Both the position numbers and the translations under genes were made by a program. A DNA stretch of 64,000 nt from Actinomucor elegans (taxonomy: Eukaryota > Mucoromycota > Mucoromycetes > Mucorales > Mucoraceae): contig JAMSLZ010000005.1 of NCBI GenBank assembly GCA_026027325.1, forward strand, positions 2,170,001 through 2,234,000, in the 5' to 3' direction. Under the pieces are notes generated by a model. The model was not told where the DNA came from, made no database searches, and saw only the letters and a list, made by a program, of their open reading frames with translations. Shown here in pieces: positions 1 through 12,975 of this stretch (position 1 is its first letter; each line of letters opens with the position of its first letter).

Positions 1-1722
1 CTATCTCTTGATCTAAGCTTACCATCTTCATTCACACTACACAACAAAGAATCCAAGCGATCTAAATCACTCTCTTCTTCAGAAATAGACATATCACCCA
101 ACAAACTAGTCAACCGCTCTTCTGCTCCTATAACCCACGCAGAAGGAAAAGACAATGTCCTGTTGACCGAAGCCTTGAAAAATCGCGCTCATACGTCAAC
201 AGACACTCACTCCAAACACACCAACGCTAAACTAAAGCAATTCTTTGGTGACGATCTACCTACAGTGCCTATGCCTATTTCACCTACAACAACTGCTTAC
301 AGCGAGCCTACGTTAGCCAATGCACGTAAACCTTCAGTATCACCATCCAACCTCACATCTACCTCTACCCAAGTAGAAGAGAGCTTTTTGCAATATGATT
401 ATAATCCAGATGAGCTCGCATTTGCAGTCGATGGTAGCGTCAAAGGCGGTACATTGAAGGCCTTGGTTGAACGAATGACACTTCACGATTACGTGGATAT
501 GAACTTTAATAGTACATTTTTATTAACATATCGCTCGTTCTGTACATCGATGGAGTTACTAGAACTATTAGAAGCACGCTATAATATAGAACCACCACCA
601 TTAACACCCGAGGAACTAGAAATCTGGATAGCTAAAAAGCAAAAACTCGTTCGATTACGTGTCTTTAATGTACTCAAGATCTGGTTGGAACAATACTATT
701 ATGAAGAAGACTCTGTCATCCTTGATCGATTACTGCATTTCACCAATACCACTCTTAAAGATACACTGAGTTTCTCGGCATATCAACTCGAACGACTAAT
801 TCAGAAACGAAAAGATGCATGTAAAGATTTGAAAAAGCTGATAGTGACACAGCAGCTCGATTGTCCAGACCCTATCCTGCCTCGTAATCTTAAAAAGTTC
901 CGTTTACTGGACCTTGATCCGATAGAGATGGCACGTCAGTTAACCTTGATGGATTTCAAACTGTACAGTTCCATCAAGCCTGTGGAATGTTTAGACAAGG
1001 CATGGTCTCGTCCTGATTCAGTTGCTCGCAATATCCAAGCATCCATCGATTATTGTAATCAAGTCACTACCTGGGTATCTGACGAAATTCTCAGTCAGTC
1101 TGAAGTCAAGAAACGCGCCGCACTAATCAAGTACTGGGTCAATGTCGCAGAGCGATGTCGCGTATTTAACAACTTCAATACCTGCATGGCTATCTTTTCT
1201 GCGTTTGATAACAGCGCTGTAGGTCGGCTGAAACGTACCTGGGAAATGGTGGGTGCGCGTACAAATCATCTTGTGTCGCAAATTCGTAAACTGATGGGCG
1301 CCAATCGTAATTTCAATCAGTACAGAGTCCTGATTCATTCAGTCAATCCACCTTGTATCCCTTTTTTGGGTATTTACTTGCAAGATCTGACGTTTATTGA
1401 AGATGGCAATCCTAATTTCTTGAAAAGCTCCAAAGTTTTAATCAACTTTGCAAAAAGGACCAAGACGGCCGAGGTCATTCGAGAACTACAGCAATACCAG
1501 ACAATGGGCTATCACTTCAGAACTGTAGAAGAGATTCAGACTTTTGTGACTGAAAATCTACATAGTTCAAGAGATGAAGATCAATTGTACAAGGAAAGTT
1601 TGAAACTCGAGCCAAAGTAAGTTATCTGTATAACCATAAAGACAAGTATTCTAACCATTTATATCAGGGAAAGAGAAGATGAAAAGATTACAAGACTATT
1701 GCAGGAATCAGGCTTCTTGTAA
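1..1722 (+). CDS. Ras-type guanine nucleotide exchange factor (Cdc25-like), 5' truncated by the window
   Basis: The protein is open from base 1, so its N-terminus lies outside the window. Exons are <1..1616 and 1668..1722. The intron at 1617-1667 starts GTAAGT and ends CAG, and splicing adds a tail ending in GFL before TAA at 1720-1722. A Ser/Thr-rich linker comes first. A RasGEF_N region follows, from about 'GGTLKALVERMTLHDYVDMN' to 'LLTYRSF'. The catalytic RasGEF domain includes 'LDLDPIEMARQLTLMDF', 'NNFNTCMAIFSAFDNSAVGR' and 'PPCIPFLGIYLQDLTFIEDG'. By family it should promote GDP release from a Ras GTPase at a membrane. An SH3 or other domain may lie upstream. I am sure of the family; the exact Ras partner cannot be told. 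Confidence 0.93.
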
Positions 1723-2312
1723 CAACAAATGCTATCCTTGATCCAATATTATTATTATTATTATTATTACCATTACTACAACTAAGACAACTAATACATT
1801 TAACGTGCACATATATACAACACACGACATTTACTATACTACATAGTATATTTCTTTTAATGCATATTTCATATATACACAAATACCAACAGTACTTTAT
1901 TTTTTGATCATTAAATCTTCTCTTTCATATAGCCAAAAGTGTATTCTATGCCCGAGGTCAATAAGACTCGAAGGTTTAAATTTAGATTTAGTCTAGCAGT
2001 AACATGCATATGCATTACAAAAGCCATGACTTTTAGCTGCAGCATCTACATGCGCTTATTATCTAAAGTAGTATCTAGCTCTATTTCCTTTTTTCTATTA
2101 CTTGCTTTGATTACACATGATCTGTATATTATATAGCCTTAAATGTTTACCCCTCCCTCCCCCCAATGTACTGGAAAAAAAAAATCAGATAATCTATTGT
2201 TTACTTTTAAAGTAAATTTACCCATACATAAATGCATGTAAATTACTGCTAGTTATTAATGAACAATATAACATGCTTATTGAACTTGAAATTTTCGAAA
2301 AGATGAAACATT

Positions 2313-2380
2313 TTATTCTGAATATGGACTATTCATTTAATGCAATATCGGACCGAATTTGACCGAGAGATCTAGAGATG
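2313..2380 (+). repeat. Dispersed repeat family copy (forward)
   Basis: Carries the family landmarks in order: 'TTATTCTGAATATGGACTA', then 'ATGCAATATCGGACCGA', then 'GACCGAGAGATCTAGAG'. A second, weaker copy in the same orientation follows at about 2487-2552. Boundaries are approximate and were judged by eye. Confidence 0.55.
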
Positions 2381-3405
2381 ATTAGTGGTTATTATTATTA
2401 GAAGAAGCATGGAAAGATAATCGCTAGAAATGTAACAGGTTGCTTATGGCAGTTTAGTGAGATGAAGGTTCTAGAGAATAAATCGCTTTATTCCACACAT
2501 GTATGACTAACCCGATGCGATTTTAACGGAGATTGGACCTAGATATGATCAGTCATTAGACCTAATTTTCGTGAAATGGCTAGCGTTCACGGCTCATACT
2601 ATTTCAATCAAATATCAATTATTCTACTAGATACAGTACGTTATTCGGAAAATAATCTAGCCTTTAAATGAGGGCAGAAGTTGCCATTCCAAGGTGACAG
2701 TTTCAAGCAACTCAATTGACAGAAAGAGTGATTTTATTGACAATATTCGTCTTTGTTCTTTTAATTGGCTACAGAAATATATTATAGACGTTTCTACTTG
2801 TAAAAGACCTAAATACATGATTTCCTCTCAAGTAAATAAGGGCAGAATGCTAATATTAGACAGAAATATTGTGCTTTACTAAATCGTGCATTCTATGGAT
2901 AATCGTAGAAGAGGCTGTTTAGATGATATATTGAGGAATGAATAAAATGGGAAACGGTGGACACGTCTTTGCTGCTTGCATTGTATCATTGAAAGATACC
3001 GCAATTACTATTGTTGAAGGAAAAGAAACACTTGTTAAAAAAAACACAAACTCGAGATACGAAAACTTGAACGTAGAAACCATATCAGTGTTCACTTTAC
3101 TGTTTACTAAAGAATTCGGCTTTTTTCATCCTGTTCAATCTTGATTTTTTTTATACACTTTTTACATGCACTAAGACTTTTGGTTACATCAGACATCCAA
3201 TCAATGTCATTGCTTGGAACCAAATACTGATATACTCGCAGCGATTTTACTTGAATTTGCGATGGAGTGCTTTGAATAAAGCAGAGCCACTTGAAGTCCC
3301 TATGTAAAAGCTACGCCAAATCCAGTTGACAGTATGGTAATCAACAGCAAGTAGTTAGATGGACTTACACAACCTGCACCATTTGCTCTATCATAAATAA
3401 ATATG

Positions 3406-3430
3406 TATATATATATATATATATATATAT
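3406..3430. repeat. TA dinucleotide microsatellite
   Basis: Uninterrupted alternating T and A for about 25 bases in intergenic DNA. No associated gene feature is visible. Confidence 0.9.
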
Positions 3431-4630
3431 GGAGGTGAAAAGGAATATTGAAAAAAAACAAGAATCCTAAAAATCCATTGCGTAACCAATAGTGGGTAGG
3501 AGCACCCTCAACTTAAGGTATGTACATAAACATTTTATATTAAAGAAAGTTCGATAGTTATAACATAGACAACGCTTATTTTTGCACCACTCAATAACTA
3601 CTATTAGAGTCTAATATGTATTCATTTTTTTATTGTTATTATTACTCGGATATCTGATGAAAAAAGCATCGATTCCAAATTACAGCTGCTCAATAGCAAC
3701 TCACCAATAAAAGAGATTGCATGAATTATATTCAAACTCAGAGGCGAGTCACTTGGATAATATTTGGATTTAATCTGCGTAAATCTCCGTTTGCCAGTCA
3801 AACATAAAAATTACAAATGGAGCTTTAAAAGGCAACACAACAGCAGAGGTGAGTCGCATCCTGCAAAAAAGCAAGTGACGTAGCAAATTCAAAATAGCGG
3901 AATTCGTAAATCATGAGTACATTTACTCTGATTGGAGCTCATGCTCATGCCTGACCAATCAAGCTATTTGTGCGCACGATTCACCTTTGATACACCTTTA
4001 AGTGATTAGGTTCCATCTGGCAATTTATCGGGTATCACGTCATACAAGCAAAAAGTCGTTTATTAGCAAGCAATGTCACTCGCCTAAAAAGAAGATTTAG
4101 AACATCTAAATGGCTTTAATACAAAATACAATGGTTTCTCGCCTGGATAGATACTTATTTTCATTAGGATCCTAGTTTGCCCTGAGCTGCAATACGGCGT
4201 GTAACTGAATCAACAATCTGTCAGTCCGATTTATTCTTTGTACCTAGAATTGAATCTGATCCAAGGAAGTCGGGCGTTCCTTCGTTTACATAGTAATATA
4301 TTACTTTTCTTATATTTAGTATTTAATAAAGCCAAGGAATGGAATAAAGCTGGATCAGTCTGGACATATTTCTTCAACTGGAGTTACTGATTTACACGAC
4401 ATTTCATTGTTTGACGCGTCGTGCAGCACTGGATATTGGTTGTAGCGCGTAGCACAAAAGGCCTATAGGGGCAGCACCAGTGACTGTTTCCCGAAACATG
4501 CTTAGCCAAGTTCAAATATACTAGCACCACCAAGTTTAGGGTTGCCGTGAATGTGTGTGCACGAGTACATCTATATTTGAAAAAAAAAAGATACTTTCTT
4601 TTTCTCTTCTTATCTTTTAACTTTGATCCT

Positions 4631-7600
4631 ATGGAAGAGCAATTTCCAGTTAATTCAGGCAATGTGCCTCCACCTGCTCAAACAGCTAATGGACACCAAA
4701 TAGGCTATGTCCCTACATTTCAAACTACTAATCGAAGAAAGCAAAAGGAAACTTTGCCAAGATCTACACCTAAAGTATATATTAAAAATTTGTACATAGA
4801 CCCGTTATTTACAAAACAAATAATAAAGTTAAAACTAGAGCGTATCTTGGGTCTAACTTCGACCTCGTCCAATATATTAGCCACTACGAACGATCTGATC
4901 GCATATGCAGCAGGCGCTGTTATTGTTATCTATAACCCAAAGCGAAACAAGCAGGTAGCACTGCTATATCCACCGCCAGTGACTCAGTCAAACAGCAATA
5001 CCAACGGCAATTTGGTGAATATCGCTAATACCAACGGAGCATCCACAGCACCCTTGGTAACGCCACTTGGTAGTAATAATATCTTAAACGGTGACTCTTC
5101 ACAACCTAATCCAACCGACGAAAAGAAATCTATACCAGTCAGTAATCGTGCGAAACCAATCAGCTGTTTGACATTCTCACCTGATGGACATTATTTAGCC
5201 GCAGGAGAAGTAGGAACATTTATTAATGAAAAGGAAAAAAAAAAAAAAAAAAACGAATGATTCACTCTATGATACTAGATGGGCCATCAACCGAGAATTT
5301 TCATTTGGGACGTCAAGGAAAAGAAACTGCTTCGAGAATTCCGATCACACAAGTTTGGTGTACTTTCTTTATCATTTTCTCCAAACATGCGATATCTAGT
5401 ATCTATTGGGTTCCAGGTACATTTATTAACAAAAGATAAAAAGGGTTCCTCCTAACATGTATATAGCACGATGGATATATTTATGTATGGAATTGGAAAA
5501 AAGGAACTGAATTAGCAGGCAATAAGGTTACTAGTCGAGTCAATGCAGTGTCATTTTCAAAAGATGGATCCTATTTTGTTACAGCTGGTCTAAGACATGT
5601 CAAGTTTTGGTACTTGGATGCTCGCGGTCGAACACCTAAGAGAGTAAGCTAATAGGTTCACAAAGGTATTTAACTAACTGATCTTTTAGGGCAATTTATC
5701 CTCAAGGGAGACCCAAGTATTGGATGGTCGATCAGGTATATTGGGTGTCTTGCGTGATGCAAATTTTGTAGACGTAGCCTGTGATCAAAGCACAACTACA
5801 GGTTACACTTACTTTATCACAGATACTGGCATCCTTTGTATATTTAAAGAAGGCAGAGTCATAGACAAGTGGGTCGATCTGCAGGTAAGATCACTTTATT
5901 CCAATGGGCATGGGTATAAACCCGTCTTTTTATAGGTCAAAAGCGCATATTCAATCGCAGTTTCATCCAACTATGTGATATGTACTTGTTCTGAAGGCAT
6001 TATTCGGTAGTGTAGTTAATCCATAAGAACTCCTATTTTTCTTGTTAATTGAAAGAAACAGGCTTTTTGAACCAGTTACTCTAAAGTATGCAGGCATCCT
6101 ACCAAAGCCCCATCCTTTAGGTACAGATATCAGTATAATCACCTCACCAGACATGGTACGATCTACAGATAAATCAACTTTCTATCCAGATGCAGTAGCA
6201 ATGGTTTATGATGGCAAATCCCAAAGAGTGACTGTGGTTTATTCTGATAGAAGCTTATACGTATGGGATATTCGTGATTTGCAAAAAATTGGCAAGTATA
6301 GAAGCTTTATTTTCCATAGTGATTGCGTATGGGGTGTCGAGGTAAACATGATAATGTATTAAGCTTGCAGATATTCATAACCTTTACCTATAGCCTTGTC
6401 CAACAGTTGAACGAGAAGATAATGCAATTCCACTCAACTCATTTGCTACTTTCTCAGCTGACGGTACTATTCGCATTTGGAATTTAGATAATCCGCTCCA
6501 CCTCAACTCATCTGCTTCTTCTTCTCCGCTACCACCTCACAATACTATCATATCACCCAGTAGCAGTACAACGGTAGGATTACACCGAAGAAACATCTAC
6601 TCTCGCGAGTTGGTCAAAATGTTATACGTAGATCCAAATGCTGCTGAATTCTCCAAATTCAGAAATTATATGGGTAAGGATTCTACTATAATATACTTGA
6701 GCAGTAATTCATAACTTTCTTTATCAGATTTTAGTGAAGACCAATGCCCTGATTTTGGTATCAGGTCACTAAAGATGAGTTCTGATGGTCAAATGATGGC
6801 TAGTGGTGATCGTAACGGAAATCTAAGGGTACATGACATGAATACTTGGAAATTATTAACCGACCAAGAAGCCCATGATTCGGAAATCCTATCAATTGAT
6901 TTAACCACGTCGAACACAAGAGGTGACTTCCCATATCTTGCATATGAACTGAACATTTTACTAAATTCAAACGATTAGGTGTTCCAAGTTTGGTTGCCAC
7001 AGCCAGTAGAGACCGTTTACTTCACATTTTTGATATTCAATCTAAATTTCAGCATGTTCAAAGTCTGGATGATCATTCTTCTTCGATTACAGCCGTCAAG
7101 TTTTGCAAAGACGCTAGTAGGCTCATTAGTTGCGGCGCTGACAAAGGCATCATTTTTCGTAATCTGACACATCCAGTAACGACGTCCAATATCGTGGCAC
7201 CACGTCCTTATTTGACTTGTCATAATTACTCGGGTAGAAGCACTGTATTTGATATGGCACTGGATATCAATGGACGATATATTGCTACCGTCACAGGTGA
7301 GCGCAAGCTGTACGTTCTCAGTGTCGAATCTGGTAAGCCTATCTGTATCTGTAAGCCAGAAACCTCAGAAGAAATTGGAAAATCATCTGAAAACTCGGGT
7401 GGCAGTTTGATCAACATTGATCTGGACCCCTTTTCAGGCACATATGCAGTTACCAGTGGATCAGACCGCTGTATACGCCTCTTTGATTTGACCAATAGCG
7501 CTTGCATTGAAAAGATATGCGCGCATTCAGAATTTATTACCGCTGTTAAATTTGTGCGTACCAATAATGAACAAGATGGACTTCGCGTTGTGAGTACATG

Positions 7601-9784
7601 TTCTGATGGCACCGTGTTCATATGGAAAGTAAGTCGAGAGATCGTGGCTAAGATGCTAGCGCGTACTGGAGAAAAGATACAACACCGGCAAAACATGGTA
7701 GATGATATTGATGAAAAGAGAGTCATGCAATTAGCTGCAAACAATGCTAAGCGCTTCCGCCGTATATCTACAGCTACAGCCGTGCGTCCTACAGCCAGTA
7801 TATCTCAAATGATTCGCCAAGGTGACAGAAAGACCTTTTCTACCATGTCTCCAGCAGAACAGAAATACGATGACTTGTATAAAAAAATTGCAGCTTCTTC
7901 CGGCCGTCGAAACCGTGTGACAGATACCACGGAAACATCTGCAGCTATCAATAACAATATACCCCCTCATAACCAAATAAACCATACTGAATGCAGCTCA
8001 CCGCCTTCATCCACCCATGTTAAGTTTGCGCAAACCAGAGCTCCACTGTCCCGAAAAGAGAACAATAGAATCAATACACCACCACAACCGCAGAACGAAA
8101 CCGTGAATACAGGAAGGAAATCGCCAGCAGCTGAACGGATTGGAAAACTCGATAGGCTTTATAACGGTCTTCCTACCAACGGTGGTAGGGACAGAACGAT
8201 AAGTCAACTAACACAGCCAACTGGTATTACACAATACCGCCAGCAACAACAAAACTCTCTATCACCTAATATGAATTCAGGAGGAGGAAGAACAAATCAA
8301 GTGCTGCGACGCGCTTTGTCGAGGGACGCACTGAAGAAAGAGCATGATATGAGAAGGTTACCCAACGGTCTCGCATCAACTACAAAACAACTACATAGAG
8401 AACCTGCAGGCGCTATCAGTAGGAAAACTAGTCAACCTACCTTTGTGAATAACAGAAGAAAGAGCGACCCTCAACCAGGAGCTAGTCGCGATCGCATTTC
8501 TGATACAGAAGAACCCAAGATATGTAAAACACTTCCTGAAGGTAATTCGAATGTTTCATGTTTTGTAACAGTTTTGTTCATCCTTGATTTATAGAAGAAT
8601 CGGATAATGATGCTGATGTGGATACGAACAAAGAAGAGGAGGATGATGAAGATGATGAAGATGAAGACGAAACAGAAGAAGAAGAAGAAGAGATCATCTT
8701 TACACCAGAACAAGATCGAATCAGTAAACCTTTTGAAGTTACAACGCATCACGATGAAGACGATGATGGTAGAAGCACACCTGTTTCAGACACTGAGGTA
8801 AGCACCATCACTAAACCAGAAGAGGAAGAAGATGGGTCCAGTGAAGACAATGTAGACGATGCAATCAACCGTGATATTGTAGCGCGTGAGCCGCCCCGCG
8901 TTTCAACCTCGCTTAGTCGAACTACTAGTTCTGTAGCCAATGGCAATCGTCGCCGAAGTGCTCTTATGGATACGTTACCTAACACACGCATTTGCTCTTC
9001 TTCTCCTCCACCTGTTCCACCTATTCCCAGTCAGCATAAAGATCAAGAATCAATTGAAATACCCAGCACGGCCATTAAAGAGATAAAAAAGAAGATGGAA
9101 AAAGCAGCCAAGCGATATAGTATAACGGCTCGATTCTTGTCTTCACTCTACGGCGGTAAATCCGAACTCGACAACCAAGTTAATAGTAGACCGTCGCTAG
9201 ATCATATCATGAATTCGTTCCAAGAAATGGCTTCTAAAGATCAACCTTCTTCTGCAACTACACCGGATGTACAAACAAACACATCTTCGTCGTGGGGAGA
9301 CCATGAATCAGTGGTGCATGCACCGGTTGAGAAACTCACAATCGATGTTGCCCCACCTATACCTGTAGAAGCAAAAGCTTCACCTGAATCCCCTCCTTTA
9401 CCAGCTCGAAAGGCCTCATCATCTCTTGCTCAAGAGTCTCACAAGCTTTCTATATTACCATCACCATCACCACCGCCATCAGAAGCAGCAGCAGAAGAAG
9501 ATAATGAAAAACTGGAAAATGCGCTGGCTGATTTAGATGGTGCTTCCATTTTACTTGACAGTGTGTTGGAAATTTATCTGTCCACGCTCAAAACTACACA
9601 AAATGAAAAAGTGTTATCGACCATTGAAAGTAAACTAAGCAATGTGGCCGAAAAGATATCACAAACTGTACAGAAACAACCAGCTGCAGCATTGCAAAAC
9701 ACTCCACCTGAAACAGTTGATTTGCTTGAAAAGTACTCCTCTTTACTATTGAGTATGGTAGAAACTAAATTGATGAATAAATAA
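4631..9784 (+). CDS. WD40-repeat scaffold protein of the WDR62/MABP1 (MAPKBP1) type
   Basis: Exons: 4631..5209, 5279..5416, 5467..5643, 5690..5884, 5936..6006, 6062..6341, 6394..6673, 6728..6922, 6979..8541 and 8595..9784. They join in frame to 1555 aa. 4631 is the first ATG in frame. The N-terminal part reads '[20 protein letters not shown]', typical of the first blade of MABP1/WDR62, and two beta-propellers follow (for example '[20 protein letters not shown]' and '[13 protein letters not shown]'). From about residue 760 the chain is low-complexity, with acidic runs and PPxP motifs. A helical C-terminus begins around '[20 protein letters not shown]'. In animals this family scaffolds JNK signalling or acts at centrosomes and dimerises through its C-terminal helices. 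That role is inferred here, not shown. Confidence 0.88.
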
Positions 9785-10090
9785 ACAGTTGGTTTAGTAT
9801 CTATCTGGTCATATCATAATAACGTTTTTGATGTAATAGTGTTTGTGTGAATGTGGTTAAGGTGACCTTAGTGAAGTTGTTTTGAATAGCTGGTTCTTTT
9901 GAAGTACTTGGTTGTTGGACACCTAATGTGTCACTAAACTTCAAAGTATATAAAACATTAAACAAGTGTGAAACTATTTAGATAAAGCTGCTATATAAGG
10001 CTTATGCAATGATCTGCACTGATGTAGTTTCATGATTACATATGCACTTGATATAAATACTTAATCATCTGTTTGGCTTATACTTTCTAT

Positions 10091-10123
<33 letters not shown>

Positions 10124-12975
10124 ATCTCTAGAATGATCAATAGTGACTCACGCTTGAGCCTTTGTTAAAAGCCCCTGATTCATACTAAATTACCGTGGTG
10201 ATATGGGAGGCATATAGCTTTTTATTTTATTTTTAGTGTACGAAGATTGAATTGATAGTCCACTACACTACGGAAAAATATGTTGAATTGGTAATAATCC
10301 ATGCAAGCTTGTGATTATTTAACTTATTCTTCATGCATTATTATTTCCCACCAAATATTCATGTTTTTACATAGTGACAATTGGTGTATTTTCATGTACA
10401 GTACATACAACCACGAAAGGCATGTACTTTGGTGTTTGCTCCAGAATACATATTTTTCCAAAAAATTCCATGGCATATCATTTTGCTAGCTTTAGTTATC
10501 TAAATGCCTTCTCTCTATTCACAGCTTAACATGGTCATATACATCCAAGACACCAAACGCTTTTAGTCTTACATAATTAAGCTCTTCTGAACAAATGAAG
10601 CGTTAGTACTATAAGTACTTGGCTAGTCTCTATGTATTATGCTACTATCGAAATAATGAATATAGTTAACTAAGCCTCGAAAATGAAATGACACCCAAGT
10701 AACACAGGACAGCCATACGTTTGAGAGAGTATCCGAAATTATAATCGCGCTGAAGTCTGAGGGTAGATGTAACAAAATGCGCTCTTTGGGTAAACTACAA
10801 GTTCAACAACCTTTTGTATATAAACCTTCTGTATAGTTCTTTATTCATTTGACATTGACTTTGTTATTTTGCTACAGTCAATTTGCTATCCTGCTACCGA
10901 CTATTTTGCAGTTGTGCACGTCATAACTGAAGGGTTCTCGCGCTCTATAGTTTATTCACATCTCACTGCATCAACTCTCTAATCTCTAGTTTACATTCAT
11001 TTTTCAAATAATAAAAAAAAGGGGGTCGTTGATTTATACACTTAAAGGACTGATACATGTGGGCTTGAATTTCTTCAGTCTTCCGGCTCTATTTGCTAGA
11101 CGATATACATGACATTGCAAAGGCATAGTTAATAATTAAAGTTGGCTTTGTATTGGTGAAAGTATTGTTTCACATTTGTATAAAAATCTTAATCAATTAG
11201 ATGTGAATCTTTATATTTTATTCTGTCTGATGCGCATTTGAACTATATACAGTTTTTTTTTGACAGACTTGGCATTTATTTAAATTTCTTTGCACCCAGA
11301 AATTGAATTACACACTTGTATGATTTTATATAGATTATACGACTGATGAAATAGCTCTTATATGTATCCAATGAAGCATGACTTGCTTAGCATGAATTGA
11401 ACTTATGCGAATGAAAAATAGCATTACATACTTGGTATGCAATTCACTGATAATCATTGCTCAATACAGGTATTCATTGTCTTGCACTTAGATGAAGCTT
11501 TTATTAAATACAGTGACTCATTACAAATGTACATCACTAATCAGATGTGATACTGAATAGGAATCGCTTGCGAGATCTGGAGCAGTTGAAGCTACCATTG
11601 CAACATCTCCAGATATCTAGGTTATACTTAAAATAAAGCACTACTTTTGTTATAAACATTGTTTAGCCAATGTGCATATAATAAGCATATTGCATTTTAG
11701 TGATCGGCTAAATAAGCTTTGATCTCTCGACCAAGGCTGGTCCAAATTTGCATTTAATTAGTAGTCCATGTCCATAACGGGCTTCTGCATCTAATGAAAC
11801 CTCAACCACGCTTTACAAAACCTATAGCAATAAAAGTATATTTTGTAACAATAAACGACGACATATTTCTATGGAAGAATAAGGCTCGCTTCTTGTTATT
11901 TATTATAAGCAAATAGAGCTTTGATAAATTACTGCAAAATGATGATATGATTTGATCCCTTCTCCACCCTTTTTCTCTCACACAAAGTGCCAAAAAATAA
12001 GCTTTTACTTAAATTGAAAGCAGTATTGTATGAGGGGAGGGGAGGAGGTGTCGAACCTTGTTGCAAACTAATTGGTCTAGTTATTGCCCTTCTTATTAGA
12101 TGACAATACATAATGATATTACCATTCCCTTTTTTTATATTTACTAAATAATCTTCCCCTGGTCCTTTTTGTTGAAGAAATAAATGTTCATACTCTATCA
12201 CAATTATTCAAAGCAAAACAATATATAATAAGACGTGTCTTGCATAATAATATAAATCTTTCAGCTTAGGAAATTGACATGACACCCATTTGGCGCGCGC
12301 AATCTCAGTCCAATATCATATTTGATGAGTAATCCATGTTCAGAAAAAGCTATTGGATCTAGCAAAAGTAGAGATATAGATTTCTTTTGTTTCATTAAAT
12401 ATTTCACGGTCAATTGTCAGTTTATCTTATGAAAATTCTTGTTCTTATGCCATCAACTTAATGATATTACGGATCTTAAATAATGATATGAGCTGAGGAA
12501 ACAGTTACAAACTAGATTCAAACTAATTAAGCTGCTTTTTACAAAATATCATACTTAGGTAATATGTAAGTGGTATAGTAAAATAAACGATACTTTAATA
12601 GAGTTTCGTAACTGCGTTACACTGCCGCTTAAATGAGCGTCTGGGCTTATTTTGTTCGAGGTGTAGATCGTGATGAGGCTTCTTCCTGCTTCGTGTCACA
12701 TTATAGACTTAGATTTAAACTCGTTTTTTTTTTTCTGCAAAGTACTAGATAGCATTTGCTACGAATGCTCGAGCCATATAGGTAGACAGAAATAATTGAT
12801 ACTAACATGCAGGAATTCATTTACACTAATAAAGCACTCTAGAACATTACAGAATATTATGGCAAGGCAACGGGGCTGGTTTTAAGAAAGCAAAAAAGCA
12901 ATAAATGGGCTTTTTTTTTTGGCTTTATTAGATTGCGGATATACATAATTACAAATATACAAAAGTACGAGTCTA
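9785..12975. other. Gene-poor AT-rich intergenic stretch
   Basis: About 3.2 kb between the 3' end of the WD40 gene and the 3' end of the convergent transporter gene. It has a run of 28 T at 10092-10119. I see no protein family, tRNA or clear structured RNA; the small open frames on both strands are AT-rich and lack domains. 'TTTGGCGCGCGC' at about 12289 resembles an E2F/MBF site but has no gene start near it. Confidence 0.6.
10092..10119. repeat. Poly-T tract (28 T)
   Basis: Homopolymer run about 300 bp downstream of the WD40 gene stop. On the minus strand it reads as poly-A, but no retroelement sequence is visible next to it. Confidence 0.9.

Larger units (their letters stand above)
1723..4630. 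other. Gene-poor AT-rich intergenic stretch
   Basis: About 2.9 kb without a supportable gene. It holds an ATT microsatellite just after the RasGEF stop (about 1747-1769), two adjacent copies of the dispersed repeat family (2313-2380 and 2487-2552) and a TA tract at 3406-3430. The short open frames here have neither recognisable domains nor consistent splice signals. The last 100 bp before the WD40 gene at 4631 are A/T- and pyrimidine-rich, which fits a promoter and 5' leader. Confidence 0.6.

Noticed and set aside
7226..7744. 172-codon open frame antisense to the WD40 scaffold
   Set aside because: It lies entirely within a conserved WD40 exon on the other strand and has no domain.
8803..8827. 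Possible GTAAGC...CAG intron in the last exon of the WD40 scaffold
   Set aside because: It would be only about 25 nt, too short for an intron here, and the frame is open through it.
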